Shown here piece by piece: positions 37,175 to 50,400 of a stretch of 64,000 nt of DNA. The stretch's first letter is position 1. Each line of letters opens with the position of its first letter. This DNA is from Lewinella sp041392765 (GTDB lineage: Bacteria; Bacteroidota; Bacteroidia; Chitinophagales; Saprospiraceae): positions 7,785-71,784 of the forward strand of contig JAWKLL010000027.1 in NCBI GenBank assembly GCA_041392765.1, in the 5' to 3' direction. Made by a program: the position numbers and the translations under genes. The notes under the pieces are model-generated. The model searched no databases. It saw nothing but the letters and a program-made list of their open reading frames with translations, and was not told the DNA's origin.

Positions 37175-37208
37175 TGGTTTATTTCACCAAAAATTAGAAA
37201 ATTCCATT

Positions 37209-37991
37209 ATGACAAGTAAAAACGTATTTTTTCTAGTAGGCCTCATTCCGATGCTTGTATTTTCTTGCAAGAATGACCCACCGGCCAGTAGTACCCCTTT
37301 GCTTATCGACAAAGAGGGTCGTAATATTCAAGAAGGCGCAGACTGTGATAAGCCCGACAGCTTGCGGCTCGATTGTACTGTAATAGATTTGGGGTGGCCT
37401 AAACTAACCGATGCCAGTGAAGCACTCAAAGCAAATGTGAGCACATGGAGTAATGCCTTTACGAAGAGTCTATTAGCGATGGATCCAGACGCCCCTGCTG
37501 AAACGATAGATGATTATGTCCGCGAATTTATTGAACAGCACCGAACCTTCAGGGCAGAGGCACCTGATTCCCCGATGGGGCAATGGACGGCGGAATCATC
37601 TTTTGAACCCTTGATGAACGATGGTAAGTACCTTACCTTAAAAATGGACGGCTACTCTTTCGCGGGTGGTGCTCATGGCAACCCAGCGGGTGCATTAGCG
37701 ACCTGGAACGTGGCTACCGGCCAACAACTGACATGGGATGATTTAGTGACGGACAAAGCCCAAATGCTTACGTTAGCCGAAGCTGCTTTTCGCAAAACGC
37801 GACCAGAATTGTTTGAAGGAGAATATCCACACGTTTTTGACGAGATTTTCCCTTTCAAATTGCCTGAAAGCTATGGCTTGGTGGAAAAAGGAATCTACTT
37901 TTTATATGCACACTATGAAGTAGGGCCTTACGCCATCGGTAGCACGGAGTTTGTGATACCATTTGAGGAACTGGGTGATTTAAAAAAATAA
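37209..37991 (+). CDS. DUF3298/DUF4163 (RsiV-like) lipoprotein
   Basis: 260 residues with a lipoprotein signal ending VFSC. The mature part has a DUF4163-like first half (around LGWPKLTDASEALKANVSTW). A DUF3298-like second half follows: LTLKMDGYSFAGGAHGNPAG, then ATWNVATGQQLTWDDLVTDK and a C-terminal YEVGPYAIGSTEFVIPFEEL. These blocks occur in PdaC and in RsiV, the lysozyme-binding anti-sigma factor. Here there is no transmembrane anti-sigma domain, so it is an outer or periplasmic lipoprotein of unknown role. It is monocistronic, with a promoter motif upstream and a bidirectional terminator at 38058. Confidence 0.85.
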   Translation: MTSKNVFFLVGLIPMLVFSCKNDPPASSTPLLIDKEGRNIQEGADCDKPDSLRLDCTVIDLGWPKLTDASEALKANVSTWSNAFTKSLLAMDPDAPAETIDDYVREFIEQHRTFRAEAPDSPMGQWTAESSFEPLMNDGKYLTLKMDGYSFAGGAHGNPAGALATWNVATGQQLTWDDLVTDKAQMLTLAEAAFRKTRPELFEGEYPHVFDEIFPFKLPESYGLVEKGIYFLYAHYEVGPYAIGSTEFVIPFEELGDLKK

Positions 37992-38057
37992 CCTTCCTGC
38001 TGAACTAAGTAATTTGACGGAAATAAACTGTTCAATTTTTATCCCGTCCCTAATCGT

Positions 38058-38097
38058 AAAAAAGCCCCACTCCTCAAGATAAAGAGTGGGGCTTTTC
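38058..38097. terminator. Bidirectional terminator
   Basis: AAAAGCCCCACTC pairs with GAGTGGGGCTTTT, flanked by A and T runs. It serves the convergent DUF3298 lipoprotein and giant protein 2. Confidence 0.9.
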
Positions 38098-38117
38098 TAT
38101 ATTAAAGAATGAAATGT

Positions 38118-41100
38118 TTACAACTTCACCATACGGCGGGTAATACGTTGGCCTTCAAACTCTAAGGTGTAGTAATACAAACCAGCAGAGAAGTGTGCAC
38201 CCTCCAACGCTACTTGATGGCTACCTGCTATCGCACTGGCCGTGGTACGGTACACTTGTTTACCAGAAACATCGGAAACGCTGAGTGTATAGTTGCCATC
38301 GTTGGGTAGATAGAAAGGTATGGTTGTCGTATTTAAGAATGGATCGGGTGTATTGGTAGTAGCAACAAAGTACTAGCTCCTTGTCCCATAAAGGAAAACG
38401 CCGGTGTATAAGCTGCCAAAGACTGGTCATAGACTAAAGAATGCTCATCCGTGGAAATGCTCATCCAATCAGATAGCTTTGCATCTTGATATGCTTTGAC
38501 TACCAACGTAAACAACGGTTGCGTGGCAGCGTCCTTTGTAGATGCATCCGCAACCCAGCGTGTTTTGAGTTGGCCTCTGCTCAACCAATCCGTATTCATC
38601 CACTCAGGCGTAATCAGTCCTGGCTCAATTTCGATGACACGCGCTATGGCAGTTGGGAGGTTGACGTTTAGTTGAAGTCCCGCTGCTGAAGGCACATCGT
38701 CTAACCAGATGGGGATGCGGAAAACACCCTCTGCTTCCAACTGCATTTGCTGTGCCCAAAGTGACCAGCTTCCCCTTCCCACCTCAGCTATCGTACTGAA
38801 CCCAGCAGGGTTGGCAGAACCATTTAAATCCCCGATTTTGATGCCGATGAAATCTTGTTCAAATTGGCAAACATTCAAATTGAAATAGTTATAGGAATCT
38901 GGGATTTCAGCACTAATATCGGTGAGCGGGAAATCGGCAGGGATGAATCTCCAACTGGTATTATTGGGCCATGTTTCGATTCTGTCCAACAACAATTGAC
39001 GGATAAAGATCAAATCTAAGGTAGTAACTTCCCCATCACGGTTTACGTCAGCAGCTAGCAAGGTGTAGGGATCTGTGATGATCTGTTGCAGCAATAAGTG
39101 GCGTTGCAGCAGAATCATGTCTATAGTTGTCACCCCGTTGCGCGTGTCGTCGTTTTTGTAGGGTTTAACCTCGTAATTTGCCGAGAAGGTAAGATCAGCA
39201 AATTCAAATTTACCGTCTTGGACGGTGATCACTTCCTGGTCATATACTTCGTTGATGAAAACACCTACCGACACATTGCTCATTGGGTTGTCAAAACGAT
39301 TTCTAATAACACCTTCGATCTCAAGTTCCGCTTGGGTACAACTGTTACAGACTTGATCGTCATCTTGAACAGAAATGGTAACTAAACAAGTGCTGTAGTT
39401 AGGCCCACCGATGCTTCCATCAGGCTGAATCGCGTACGGGTTATAAGCATTATCGAATACAACAAGCTCCCGAACAGCCGTGTACCTGTCTTCGCAAGTT
39501 AACACCAAGTTATCTTGAGCAAAATTCACCAACGTTCCCACTTTGGCAACAGCATAGTGAACGTTACCAAGGCAGTCTGCCTCCGCTTGCTCTGCTAGCA
39601 TAGTCGCACTCATGATCGCAGCACCTTCGTCCAAAATACCATCCCCATTTAAATCAGCGGCAGGAATCACAGGTGTTAGGTTTACAGTGATACCTGTTCG
39701 GCATACTGGAGTAGCAATATAGCAATCCACTATTTCAAAAGGAATCCGCTCTAAAACCGTATTCTGACAACCGTCCGCAACCTCCAAGACAAGCGCATGC
39801 TCCCCTATTAGGAAACGTCCCTCAAGACGATAATCAGGTGCGAAACCTTGCAGTATTCCCGTTGCCGTCAGGTCCTCATCGATTGTGCCATCATTCCCTT
39901 CATCCCATAACACACGGACGCTTATTCGTTCTTGCGGACAATCTTCCAGCACCGTAAACGGCAGGCTTAGTAGGCCTTCGCAGGTTGCATCCGGTGCACA
40001 AATAGGCTGGGGCAATTCAACAGCAATAGCGGGTGGGGTTTGATCCACGATTTCAATTATTTGGACATATTCCCAAGCACCTATATTGGGAACGCTGCGC
40101 CAATAACCATCTGGATTGTCACAAGTTCCTGCGGGCGGGTACTGATTGGTTGCCAAACTATCTGCATCAATAAATGCCGCTCCTTGGTTGACCACCAACC
40201 AAACGGGCATAGAACCTGCTGGTTGTGCACAATCTTCATTCCTAGCAATTACAGCCGGCGCACTAATACCGTCGTAAGTACAGCCATTGACAATACGCCA
40301 AGTGCGTTGGATACGCAAACAAGCATCCGTTGAAGCTGGCAATTCATCATCCTGATAGGTTACTTGGAAATCACCACAAGCGACACCTTCGATACGCAAC
40401 GTATTTAATCCATCGGTACAATCGGTAATCACATCCTCAGGCAATCGTATTTGGTAAGAATTATCACGCTGAATTTGAATGACCTGTTCGTAGGAAGCAT
40501 TAGTATTTCCTACGCGGTCGGTAGCCAAGAAGTGCCTAATCATCATAGATGGCTGGCATTGATCCCCTACCACTTCAGGCATCGTTTCAACCAAGATGAC
40601 AGGGCAATTATCGACTACTGCTGGCATGCCAAATAACTGGATGCGTTGCAAGGAATCCAATGGATTGAATGAGTCTGGTAGGTCATTACAACTCACAGTT
40701 ACAGCAGACAATCCGCCCAATACAGGTGCAATCGTATCCATAACATGTATCTGCACATTACAACCATTGATATTACTATCCCTATCCATGATCCTGAGCT
40801 GTGCCAAAATAGTGCTTCCAGCATCACAGCAATTAACGAATACCCCATCGCTCCATTGGCCATAGAACGCTTCATCCAAGGTAGAACAATCTGTAAAATC
40901 GGCATCGAAGTAGCGGCGACTTAATAGTTCCAAATCATCGCAGTTATCATAACTAGCCTGATCCAGCTGTGATGCTAATACCAACCCTTCACCCTCTTCA
41001 TTAAGATAAACATTAATACTGCTGCGGCAAATAGCGGTAGGCACCTGAAGGTCTGCAACACGCATGCGGCAGGTAGTTTCCACTGTACGTCCATTTACAT

Positions 41101-44100
41101 CAAAGGCGACATAATGGATAAAGTAATCGCCGCGTTCCAAATTAGCAATATCTCTTGCGTCTTCCGCAAAGAGTGTATCTATCACGGTAGTATCTTCGAC
41201 GCGAATAATTTCCGTGAAATATGCCCATTGTGCCCGGTGAACATCACTACAAAAGCCTCTAAAGTCAGGCAAGGGCACCTCCACTGTTCCAGTACATTCA
41301 AATGGATCTACTCCGAAGAGCATGATATCCTCCTCAACAATGGGGCAATAGTGAGTTGATAAAGGACAACTGAGTGTAGGTAAACCAAAATCTCCAATTT
41401 TAATGGTCTGTGGAATGATATACAAAGTATCACCATTGCAAAGGTCTGTAATGGTCATTCACGAATAAGGTTGAGCGTAAGCCCTGATGTATCAAACAGA
41501 GGAATATCCTTGTAGGAGGTGGACATATTGAAATAAGGTGTCTGCTCCTGCATATTAATATACTCATCGCCCACAAAAATGATAGGATAACCTGTTTCAT
41601 CAGGATGTGGATACCCTTCGTCCGTCAGCAGTATATCGTCTTCACATTGGAAGGTGTAGGTAGCAGGTGGCAACACCACATCGTAATAATCGGGTCTTCT
41701 GAATGTGATTACTTGCTCGCAACTGTCAGTTGTTTCGGCATAATCCATCATGAACGTACGATTGATGAAAGCAGAGTCGCAGTTGCCGCTAAAGGTCATA
41801 ATATCGTTGAAATATAGACTATCTACCCCGCAATAAGGCTCAACGATGGCTTCGCCCAAAAACGACAGGCTTTCAGGGTTGTTCAAAGCCCAAGCTAAAT
41901 TGAGGTGGGTAAGATCCGCACGCAATGGCTGTTCGATAGAAAATTCAGAAGTCACCTCATCTGTTGTAACCGCTAAAGGTTGGTCTGTTTCGGAAACAAT
42001 CACCCACGCGTACTTTCCGTAAACCTCAGCACCGTAAGTTGTGGCAACCAAGGAGTACTGCTGCCCCATTTTCAAGGATTGGGTAAACCGTTGCACTAAG
42101 AACATTTCCGTATCAAACATGCCCGTAGTATCCACATAAGGGTTCTCGATTACTAAATTTTCATCCAAATCTAGTCGATCGGGATAACTTTGCGAGAAGC
42201 AACAAGGATCCGTATAGTTACTGTAGTTTCCTCTAAAAAGCATACTCACCCCATCGGCATTTCCATTAGATTGCAATGCAGGAGGCAGATCCATTTCGGA
42301 GAAGAAATAGAAGGTATAAACACTTTCAGAAGTATCGGCTTGCTCAGGTGTCAAGATATCGACTGGTTCCATAGCGCGGTCGCCCAACTGCATAGGGGTT
42401 GAGTTTAAAGCTAGGAAACACGGTGGTTCTGGCAAAATAAAATCGGTAGTATCTAATTCCCCACGCAAAATTTGCACACTTCCCATAAAGGCTCTTTGGT
42501 CGGTATCTTCGGGGCAAATTAATTCCGGCAATGGAGCATCCACCTGCACGAGGACACTACAAGCACCGCTATTGTCAGTGATCGTATAAGTGAGTGAGGT
42601 AGCAGCATAAGTATTGCCTGTCAACACCAAAGGTGTTCCATAAACGCCCGTAAGACCGTTATTAGCGCTCCAATTATCACCTGTATTAATACCATTCACC
42701 GTCAAAGTATATTCAAAGGTATCATCGGATGAAATATCAGGAGTTCCATTATCATCGCAAAAAGCGTTGGTTGTGGTGGCGGTAATCTGGCAGCTATTGG
42801 AGCAAGGAGCTGGAGGTTCGATGGGTAAAACAAATGAGCAATCCGATTGTGCAACATCTGTAATGACCCACTCCGCGAGTGAATTATCAATTGGGAACGA
42901 CCCCATATTTAGCACCACATTATAGACACCAGTAAGTCCATTAGGCCCTGTCCAATTCGCTCCTGTTGCATTGATTGCCGTCACTTCCAGATCGAAGGTA
43001 AAGAGATCATCTGAGGGGTCGAAAGGCGTGTCGTTGTCCCAACACAGGTAATTATTAGCTACCGCAGAGATAGCACACTGATCAGAGCAAGTGGATGGTG
43101 CATCCACTGTTATTGCTTCGGTACATGTTGTTTCCGATGCATCGGTAAATACCAGATCGATATTTCCCTGTGATATTGGGAAAGGACCAAATTGTGTAGG
43201 TATGCCATACTGGCCAACTACGCCTACGTTGGTTGTCCAGCCATCACCCAGATTGAAGCCATCCAGCGTAGCCTCAAAAGTAAACGTATCATCGGTAGGG
43301 TCGGTAGGCGTATTATTATCACTGCAAAGTACTTGTGTAATAACAGGAGGGTTGATTAAACAAACATCAGAACAAGCCGCTGGTGACTGTACAGATAAAG
43401 TGGTGCTACACCCTTGGTCGGCTTCATCTTGAATGGCTATATGCCACACTCCAGCTGTGATAGGGAATGGCCCCAATACAACGGGCACACCGTAAGCACC
43501 TACCTGTCCGTTGGCAGCGATCCAGTTAGTCCCCGTATTATTACCATTGACGATAACCGTTACTGTAAAAGTATCATCAGATGCATCGCTAAAAGTGTTA
43601 TTGGGATCACATATAGGGTCACCTACTTGTTCCACTTCAATAGCACATTCAAAAGAACATGTCATCGGTGCTGCAACTTCTACGGCGGTGCTACAATCAG
43701 GTGAAGCACTATCTTGTATCACCAACGATATTCCTCCAGCGACAATGGGATAAGGCCCCATCAAAACGGGTTCACCATACGCAGCCATTGTTTGATTGGC
43801 ATCATTCGCTACCCAATTGACACCCGTATTTACCCCTGTAGCGGTGAGTACGAAAGTGAAGGTATCGTCTGAAGGATCCGTAGGTGTGCCTGCATCATCG
43901 CAAACAACCTCCGTAGCAACAGCATTTAGCTCGCAGGCAGTAGAACAATGAGGAGGAGCTACCAAGTCTAGTGAAATAGTACAGGCAGCATCTGCTTGAT
44001 CTTCTATGAGTAACTGAACATCACCATCCGCAATATTGAAAGGCCCTAGTGTTATCCACTCACCATAAAGAGCGGCGAAACCCGATGCCGATGACCAACC

Positions 44101-47100
44101 ATTAGCACCATTAGCTGCCGTGATTCTGACATCAACGGTATAGGTGTCATCGCCAATAACAGTAGGGGTGTTATTGTCATTGCAAACTGCATCCATTTGT
44201 TCCACGTACAACTCGCATTGGTCGGAACAAGTATTAGGAGCCGACACGGTAAATACAGCGCTACAGTCTGGAGCAGTAGGATCGCTGATGGTAATGGTTT
44301 GCCCACCAGCAGCGATAGGGTAGGCCATGACTACTTCAGTGCCATAAGCACCAGTTGAAGACAGCCCGTCATTCGCTACCCAATTGGAAGAACCCGTATT
44401 CCAACCCGATACTTGAACGGTAAATGTATAAGTATCGTCCATAGGGTCAACCGGGGTGCCAGCATCTATACAAATAGCATCGCCCACTTGTACTTCTATG
44501 TGACAATCGGGAGAACAAGTTGCCGGAGCAGGAAAAGTAAAGGTCGTACTACAATTTGGATCGGCTGCATCGGTAAAAGTGATGGAAACATCTCCTCCAG
44601 AAATCGGGTAGCCTGTGTATATATACCAGCTATTGTAAACACCAGCGGATCCATCCGAGGCAACCCAATTGAGTCCAGCATTGAAACCACTCAACCGAAA
44701 GCGGAAAGAAAAGGTATCATCACTATCATCGAAGGTAGTGCCGTTATTATTACAAACAGAGGGTTGTGTTTGTACCTGAATAACACATTGATCGGAACAA
44801 GTTGCAGGTGGAGTAACTAGTACCGTTGTTGTACACATATCTGTGAAAAAAGCATCCATTACCTCAAATGACAAAACCCCATCTGCAATGGAAAAAGGCT
44901 AGAGTGTAATGGGCGTATTATAGTTCCCTTCTACATTCATACCATTTACCGTTGCTGCCCATGCAGAGCTGCCGCTAAGAGCGTTGACGGTGAGGTCAAA
45001 GTAATAGATGTCATCCGATGGATCTGCGAAGGTATTGTTGGCATCGCAAATTAGATTGGATACCGAAGCGCTGATACTACATGGTACTGGCTGTAAGTTA
45101 ACACAATCGCCATCATCCTCATCAGCGGGATCGTCGGCGCAAATACCGTTGCCATTTGTGTCCACCCCATTTCCGGGTGTAGAATCAGGATCGCTTTGAG
45201 CGGCAGCGGTGATTTCTGCATACACGGTGTAATCATTCGCCGCATTAGGCACTGCGGTGAATACCAAGATCATGGATGCCCCCGTAGGTAAACTGAGGTT
45301 TTGCCAAACAAGCGAATTGGTATTCAAAATAGGGGTACCACTATCAGGGGTGATATTGGACAACCCATTGGTAGCAGGTAACGGTCACATCGAAATCTGT
45401 AGCATTATTGGGCTTGGTTGGTCACTAATACCTCGTAGGTTACAAGTGTACCCAATACTGGTGAAGGATTTAGTGCGACAATATCCAACTCGAGGTCAGT
45501 GGGGCAGCTTGTCAACACCAACGTATGTGTATCACTATATACACAACCCGCATCATCCCAAACAAAAATGGTATAAGTACTTAGCTGATTAGCTTGTATT
45601 TCAGTAGGGATCGTAGCCCCACCGCCCGAAGCAACGATACCTGATGGACCTTGCCATACAACACTATCCACCAGCCCAGAGGATGTAAACAAAAAAGTAA
45701 GTGGTGTCAAGCCGCCTTCGCACCATGCTGTTTCGCCCTGTATATTAACCTCGATCAAGGGTACATTGGCATAAGTTTGGCTCACTGTATTGGCAAACCA
45801 CCACGTATTAAGCGTGTTCTTATCCCCATACCCCGTAGTGAGTGCATCATCCACCTGCGAACAATCCGTATTAGGACTAAAATTATTCCATGTACGACAC
45901 CCATTAACAGAACAATCGCACCCACTTCTTCCGTCTTTGGGTTGTCCCGTACCCGGCTCATCGGTGATATTGCGGTCATCCCAGAAAAGGAAATTGGAAG
46001 ACGCATCCAAGTTACAAACAGGCCGTACAGATTCTACACAAAACCCGTTTTTAAGAAATTCACCATCGAAAACCGCCCAATGCTGAACGCCTTGTGAATA
46101 GCGAACTAATAAATCTAGGGAGCTACCTGGGTCGATAGTTGATCCATCCCCCAATAATCCATCCCATGCCAAGCAAGCACTAAGGGGCTGCCCATCCACA
46201 AAACTATGAACCAGTCTTCGATCTATAGCGGCCTCGAAAGTGCCGTTTTGGTTAATATCAAGGACTATTTCTACCAAGCCACTACGGGTAACAGATACAT
46301 CTAAACAGTAGGTTCCTACTCCCGTACAAGAAAAATAGGGAGCTACGGCCACTGAGCCACAAACACCGCTGGGAAACAAAATAGGATCAGGTTCTGCAAG
46401 AAAAATAAGGTGTTCTGCGAAATCAGCCGATATATTGGCATTGGGCAACGACATACGATCTTGTTCAATATTCCCCGTTTGACCTGGGCCTTTTGAATTA
46501 AAAGCCATGGTAAATGACAATCCCTGAAACCCAGAACCATCAAAATCAATTTTAGAAACAAACCCATCGGATGTATAGGAATATAACTCGCCGTTGAACT
46601 CCCGATCCCAAACACACTCAGGTGCTGTGTTAGCAAGGGAGGGTGTACGGAAAGCCCAACTTTTAGAATAAACCCTTCCCGTAACGGGTTGATCACCTAA
46701 ACCTACCGTAAAATCCCAAAGGCCAATAAAATCACAATTTATGAACTCAATATAATACAGACCTGCTTCGCCTGGAGCGAATCGATAACGTGCATCATCC
46801 GTACTATACCCTACTCCGTTGTTTAATACAGCAGGGCCAGCGGCATCTTCCCAAGAAGCCAAGTTTTCGACAAAACTATTGACGCTGAATGGCCCGTGTA
46901 CAATAGCGTTATCGGAAGCTCTCTTTATTTGAAAAGAATAAGCGCCTGTACTTGCTGGGCTACCATTCTGTAAGTACTCTCTGGATAAACCGATGTATAA
47001 GGTTTCTTCAGGGGCATTGAGCCTCACATAAATGCGAGATGCCTCGGGACCGTTAGGAGTAGCAAAATTACCATAATTTGAATCACCAATCAGCAACATC

Positions 47101-47243
47101 ACCAGATCATTAGCTGTTGGTGCCACTTGGTAGGTACCCTCTGCCTTGAGGGTGGCAACATACGCCAACAACACCAAAAACACGGGTAATACGTGCTTCA
47201 ATAAAAAGGAAGTCATCGATAGGGAGTAAGACTTGTGTTTCAT
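38118..47243 (-). CDS. Giant T9SS surface protein 2 with Cys/Asp-rich repeats, dockerin- and cohesin-like domains (frameshifted)
   Basis: About 3,040 residues from 47243 to the stop at 38118, with breaks near 45385, 44890, 41456 and 38340. The order is: signal peptide (VFLVLLAYVATLKA); a unique N-terminal domain of about 550 residues; a DUF11-like segment (about 45.4-45.1 kb); about nine ~95-residue repeats with CSxxC, CxDNGTPxDPSDDTF and a final PxCS pattern (45.1-42.5 kb). A long region with HYR-like strands and Cys pairs comes next. Then a dockerin-like pair (NGVTTIDMILLQRHLL and DVNRDGEVTTLDLIFIRQLL near 39.0 kb), a cohesin-like domain (about 38.8-38.4 kb), and a sorting domain that ends in YYYTLEF and MVKL after the frameshift. 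Probably surface-attached and adhesive. Paralogous to the next gene. Confidence 0.85.
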
Positions 47244-47424
47244 ATTTCGGCAGGTTGATCCTGATTTACTTGATTCAAAACAATATTTGCTAAACTCAGC
47301 TTAGTAAGCAAGGAGTTGAGTAATATAGCAATTCTTACCCAACAACAATAATCGCAAGCCAAACAGACAACATTTCCTCCTAAAAACCAACGGGAAATGT
47401 CGTCTGTATAGCTTCCGTTGACCA

Positions 47425-50400
47425 TTAATTGGTGACAATCATCTTACGGCTCAGTTGTTGCCCCCAAAACGCAGGGTGTAAACATATAAACCGTCAGGTA
47501 ACTGCCCCCGTTTGATACGGACTTCGTTGACTCCTTGATCAAAGAAATCTTTGATCGTTAGCATTCTCCGTCCCGATAAATCGTGTATTTCAATAATTGC
47601 CTCTCCATCGACAGGTAATTCGAAAGGAATGACAGTATGATTCGTTACAGGGTTAGGAACATTCTGATATAGTGCCATTCCTGAACCTGCTTTTCCATAG
47701 GCAAATAAAACTAGAGGTACTGCCTGATCGTCATTTGCCTTTTCGTAAGCCTCTGCTTGTATATTAGATGTACTGATTTCAATCAAGTCACTAGCATTTG
47801 CATTGACAAGCGATTTGACCACCAGTACACACAACACTTCGTCCTCAACGGAAGACGATTCATTCCAACTGACCGTTAGTATGCCCCTCGAACGGAGCGA
47901 TTTGCCCAGGTTTTCATCCGTCAACAAACCTTCCTCGACACTCACTAATGCCAATTTATCGGTGGGTATGTCTAGCGCAAACTGGAAACCACTGACCTGC
48001 TCTATATCAGGCGCAGAAAGTGTAATTCGATAGGTTTGGCCTGCTTTCATCACCGCATCTTCCATCAATATGTTCCACGATTGCCCCTCGACGCGGCCTC
48101 CGTTGCTGCCCTCTACATTCGCAATAGCAGAACCATTTAGGTCGCCAATCTTAATGCCGATGAAGTGTTGATTGAACAAACAGTCTTCCAATTCGCTAAC
48201 GGTTACGTATTCAGGGAAGGTTTCAGCCCAAGGATTGAGCGGATTGGGGAACTCATAATCCGCTGGAATAAACCTCCAACTGGTATTGTTGGCGAAAGTA
48301 GTAATGTCACCCAAAATCAATCTGCGCAACTGAATCATATCCAAGGTCGTAACAGATCCTGAGTTATTCACATCTGCCGCAATCAATAAGTAAGGAGAAG
48401 TGATAACTACATTACCCAACAAGTGGTTCTGTATGCGAATCATATCAATGGTGGTAATGCCATTCGATGTATCATCGTTCTTGTAAGGACGTATGGTATA
48501 AGTTTCACCAGACAATAAGTCTTCGAAGCTATACTTGCCTAAGTTACTGGTCACCATCGACTCATTTACTGTTGCCTCCAGGTGAACCGTCACACCTGCA
48601 ATCGGTGCCGCAGCCATCGTGAAAATATCTCCGCCCAGCATCATCGCTTCGCCTTCACAATCGTTGCAGTAGCCTTGTAGATCAACTAGATCCACCTCAA
48701 CTTGGCAAACAGTGTAGTTAGGGCCACCTACTGTGCCATCCGGCTGAACAGCATACGGGTTGAATGCGCTATCCCACGTATAGACCTCCAGCATCAATCC
48801 TGGCCTGTCTTCACAGGTCAACCAGATACTTTGCTGGTCTATATTTGGTAACTCCCCTACCCTGTTTACGGAGAATCGCAACGGTAAGTTACATTCTATC
48901 AAATTACAACTTACCAACTGAGTCGCAAAAATCTCTACACCCGCCTCATCTAGGATACCATCTGCGTTAACATCAGATCCAGCGGGCAGTTGTTCCAATT
49001 GTGCAATCAACCCTGAGAAACAGTTAACCTCTGGCAAATAGCAGTCTGCTACACTAAATGGAATATTCACGACAGTCGTATTTCCACAAGCATCAACCAC
49101 CTGTAGCACCATTCGATGCGAACCAACAGGTACTGCTGTACGGATATGGAAACTATCGACGGTTTGATATAGCACCTCTGATACAGGTAGATTGATGTCC
49201 GAAGTTCCATTTCCGTTGATATCAATGCGGATATCGAAAGTCACTAATTCCTGTAAGCAGTACTCTTCCAGATGGAAAGGAATATCAATCATTGCTTCGC
49301 AGCCAGCATCTTCAGTACAGAATGGCGCAGGCAACGGATAAGTGACCACAGGTGCCGTATTATCAAATATTTTGATTCGCTGGGTATATTGCCAACGACC
49401 CGTGCTATTTACCTGCCTCCAGTGCCCTAAAGGATTGATTGAGCCTGTACAAGTAAAGCCTCTCTCTCCAATAGCCGGTATGTTATTATCGTAGAAGGCA
49501 TCTTTATCGATGTATGCACTTCCAGGCATGCGGATAGCCCAAACATCCTGCTCACCTTCCACCCCATTGCAGTTCTCATCTCTATTGACAATAACAGCAG
49601 GTGTAATACCATTCCATTCGCACCAGTTGGTAACCGTATAGGTACGCTCTATGTAGCGGCATTCGTTGCCCGTTTGGGTCAAGAATACATCTTCATACGT
49701 GATGGTGATGGAATCACACCCCGTATTATAAGCCTCCGCCATAGGAATAGCTTCCAAACAGTCGGTAGTAAGATCTTGGGGGAATCGAATATGGTATTCC
49801 AAAATGTAATCAATGGTGATCTTTTGCTCAAATGGCACCACAGATTCATTTCCTACTCTATCCACCGCAATAAATCTACGTGTAACGGTACCGGCACCAC
49901 AATCGTCTAATGCTACGACAGGTGAAAGTTCTACTGAAGTAGCCGAACAGTTATCTTGTACCACAGGTGAGCCAAATAAAGCCGTCAGTATATCCGTATT
50001 GTATGGATCGAAACCGACAGGCAAATCGTTACAAGAAATAGTCTGATCGATCAGCCCTGTACAGAATGGTAAAGAATTATCTCTTACCAATACTTCCGTC
50101 CAGCAAGTATCTGCGTTACCGCTTTGATCCAAAACACGCAACTGAACAGTGACATACAAGCCTGCATCACAGCAATTAATATCCACATATAGGCCATTCG
50201 CTGTAAACAGGAGTAAGCAGGGTATCACAAGTTGCAGGATCTCTGTTGAAGATACGACGGACTTCGACGCGATCAAAGTCGCAATCGTCGTAGCTACCAT
50301 TATCAACAGCTTCTGCGTAAAGCCGGCTTACACCGAAAGCACCCAAAGAAACATCCAAACCACTCACACAAATCGCAACAGGTGGGTCTGCATCCTGCAC

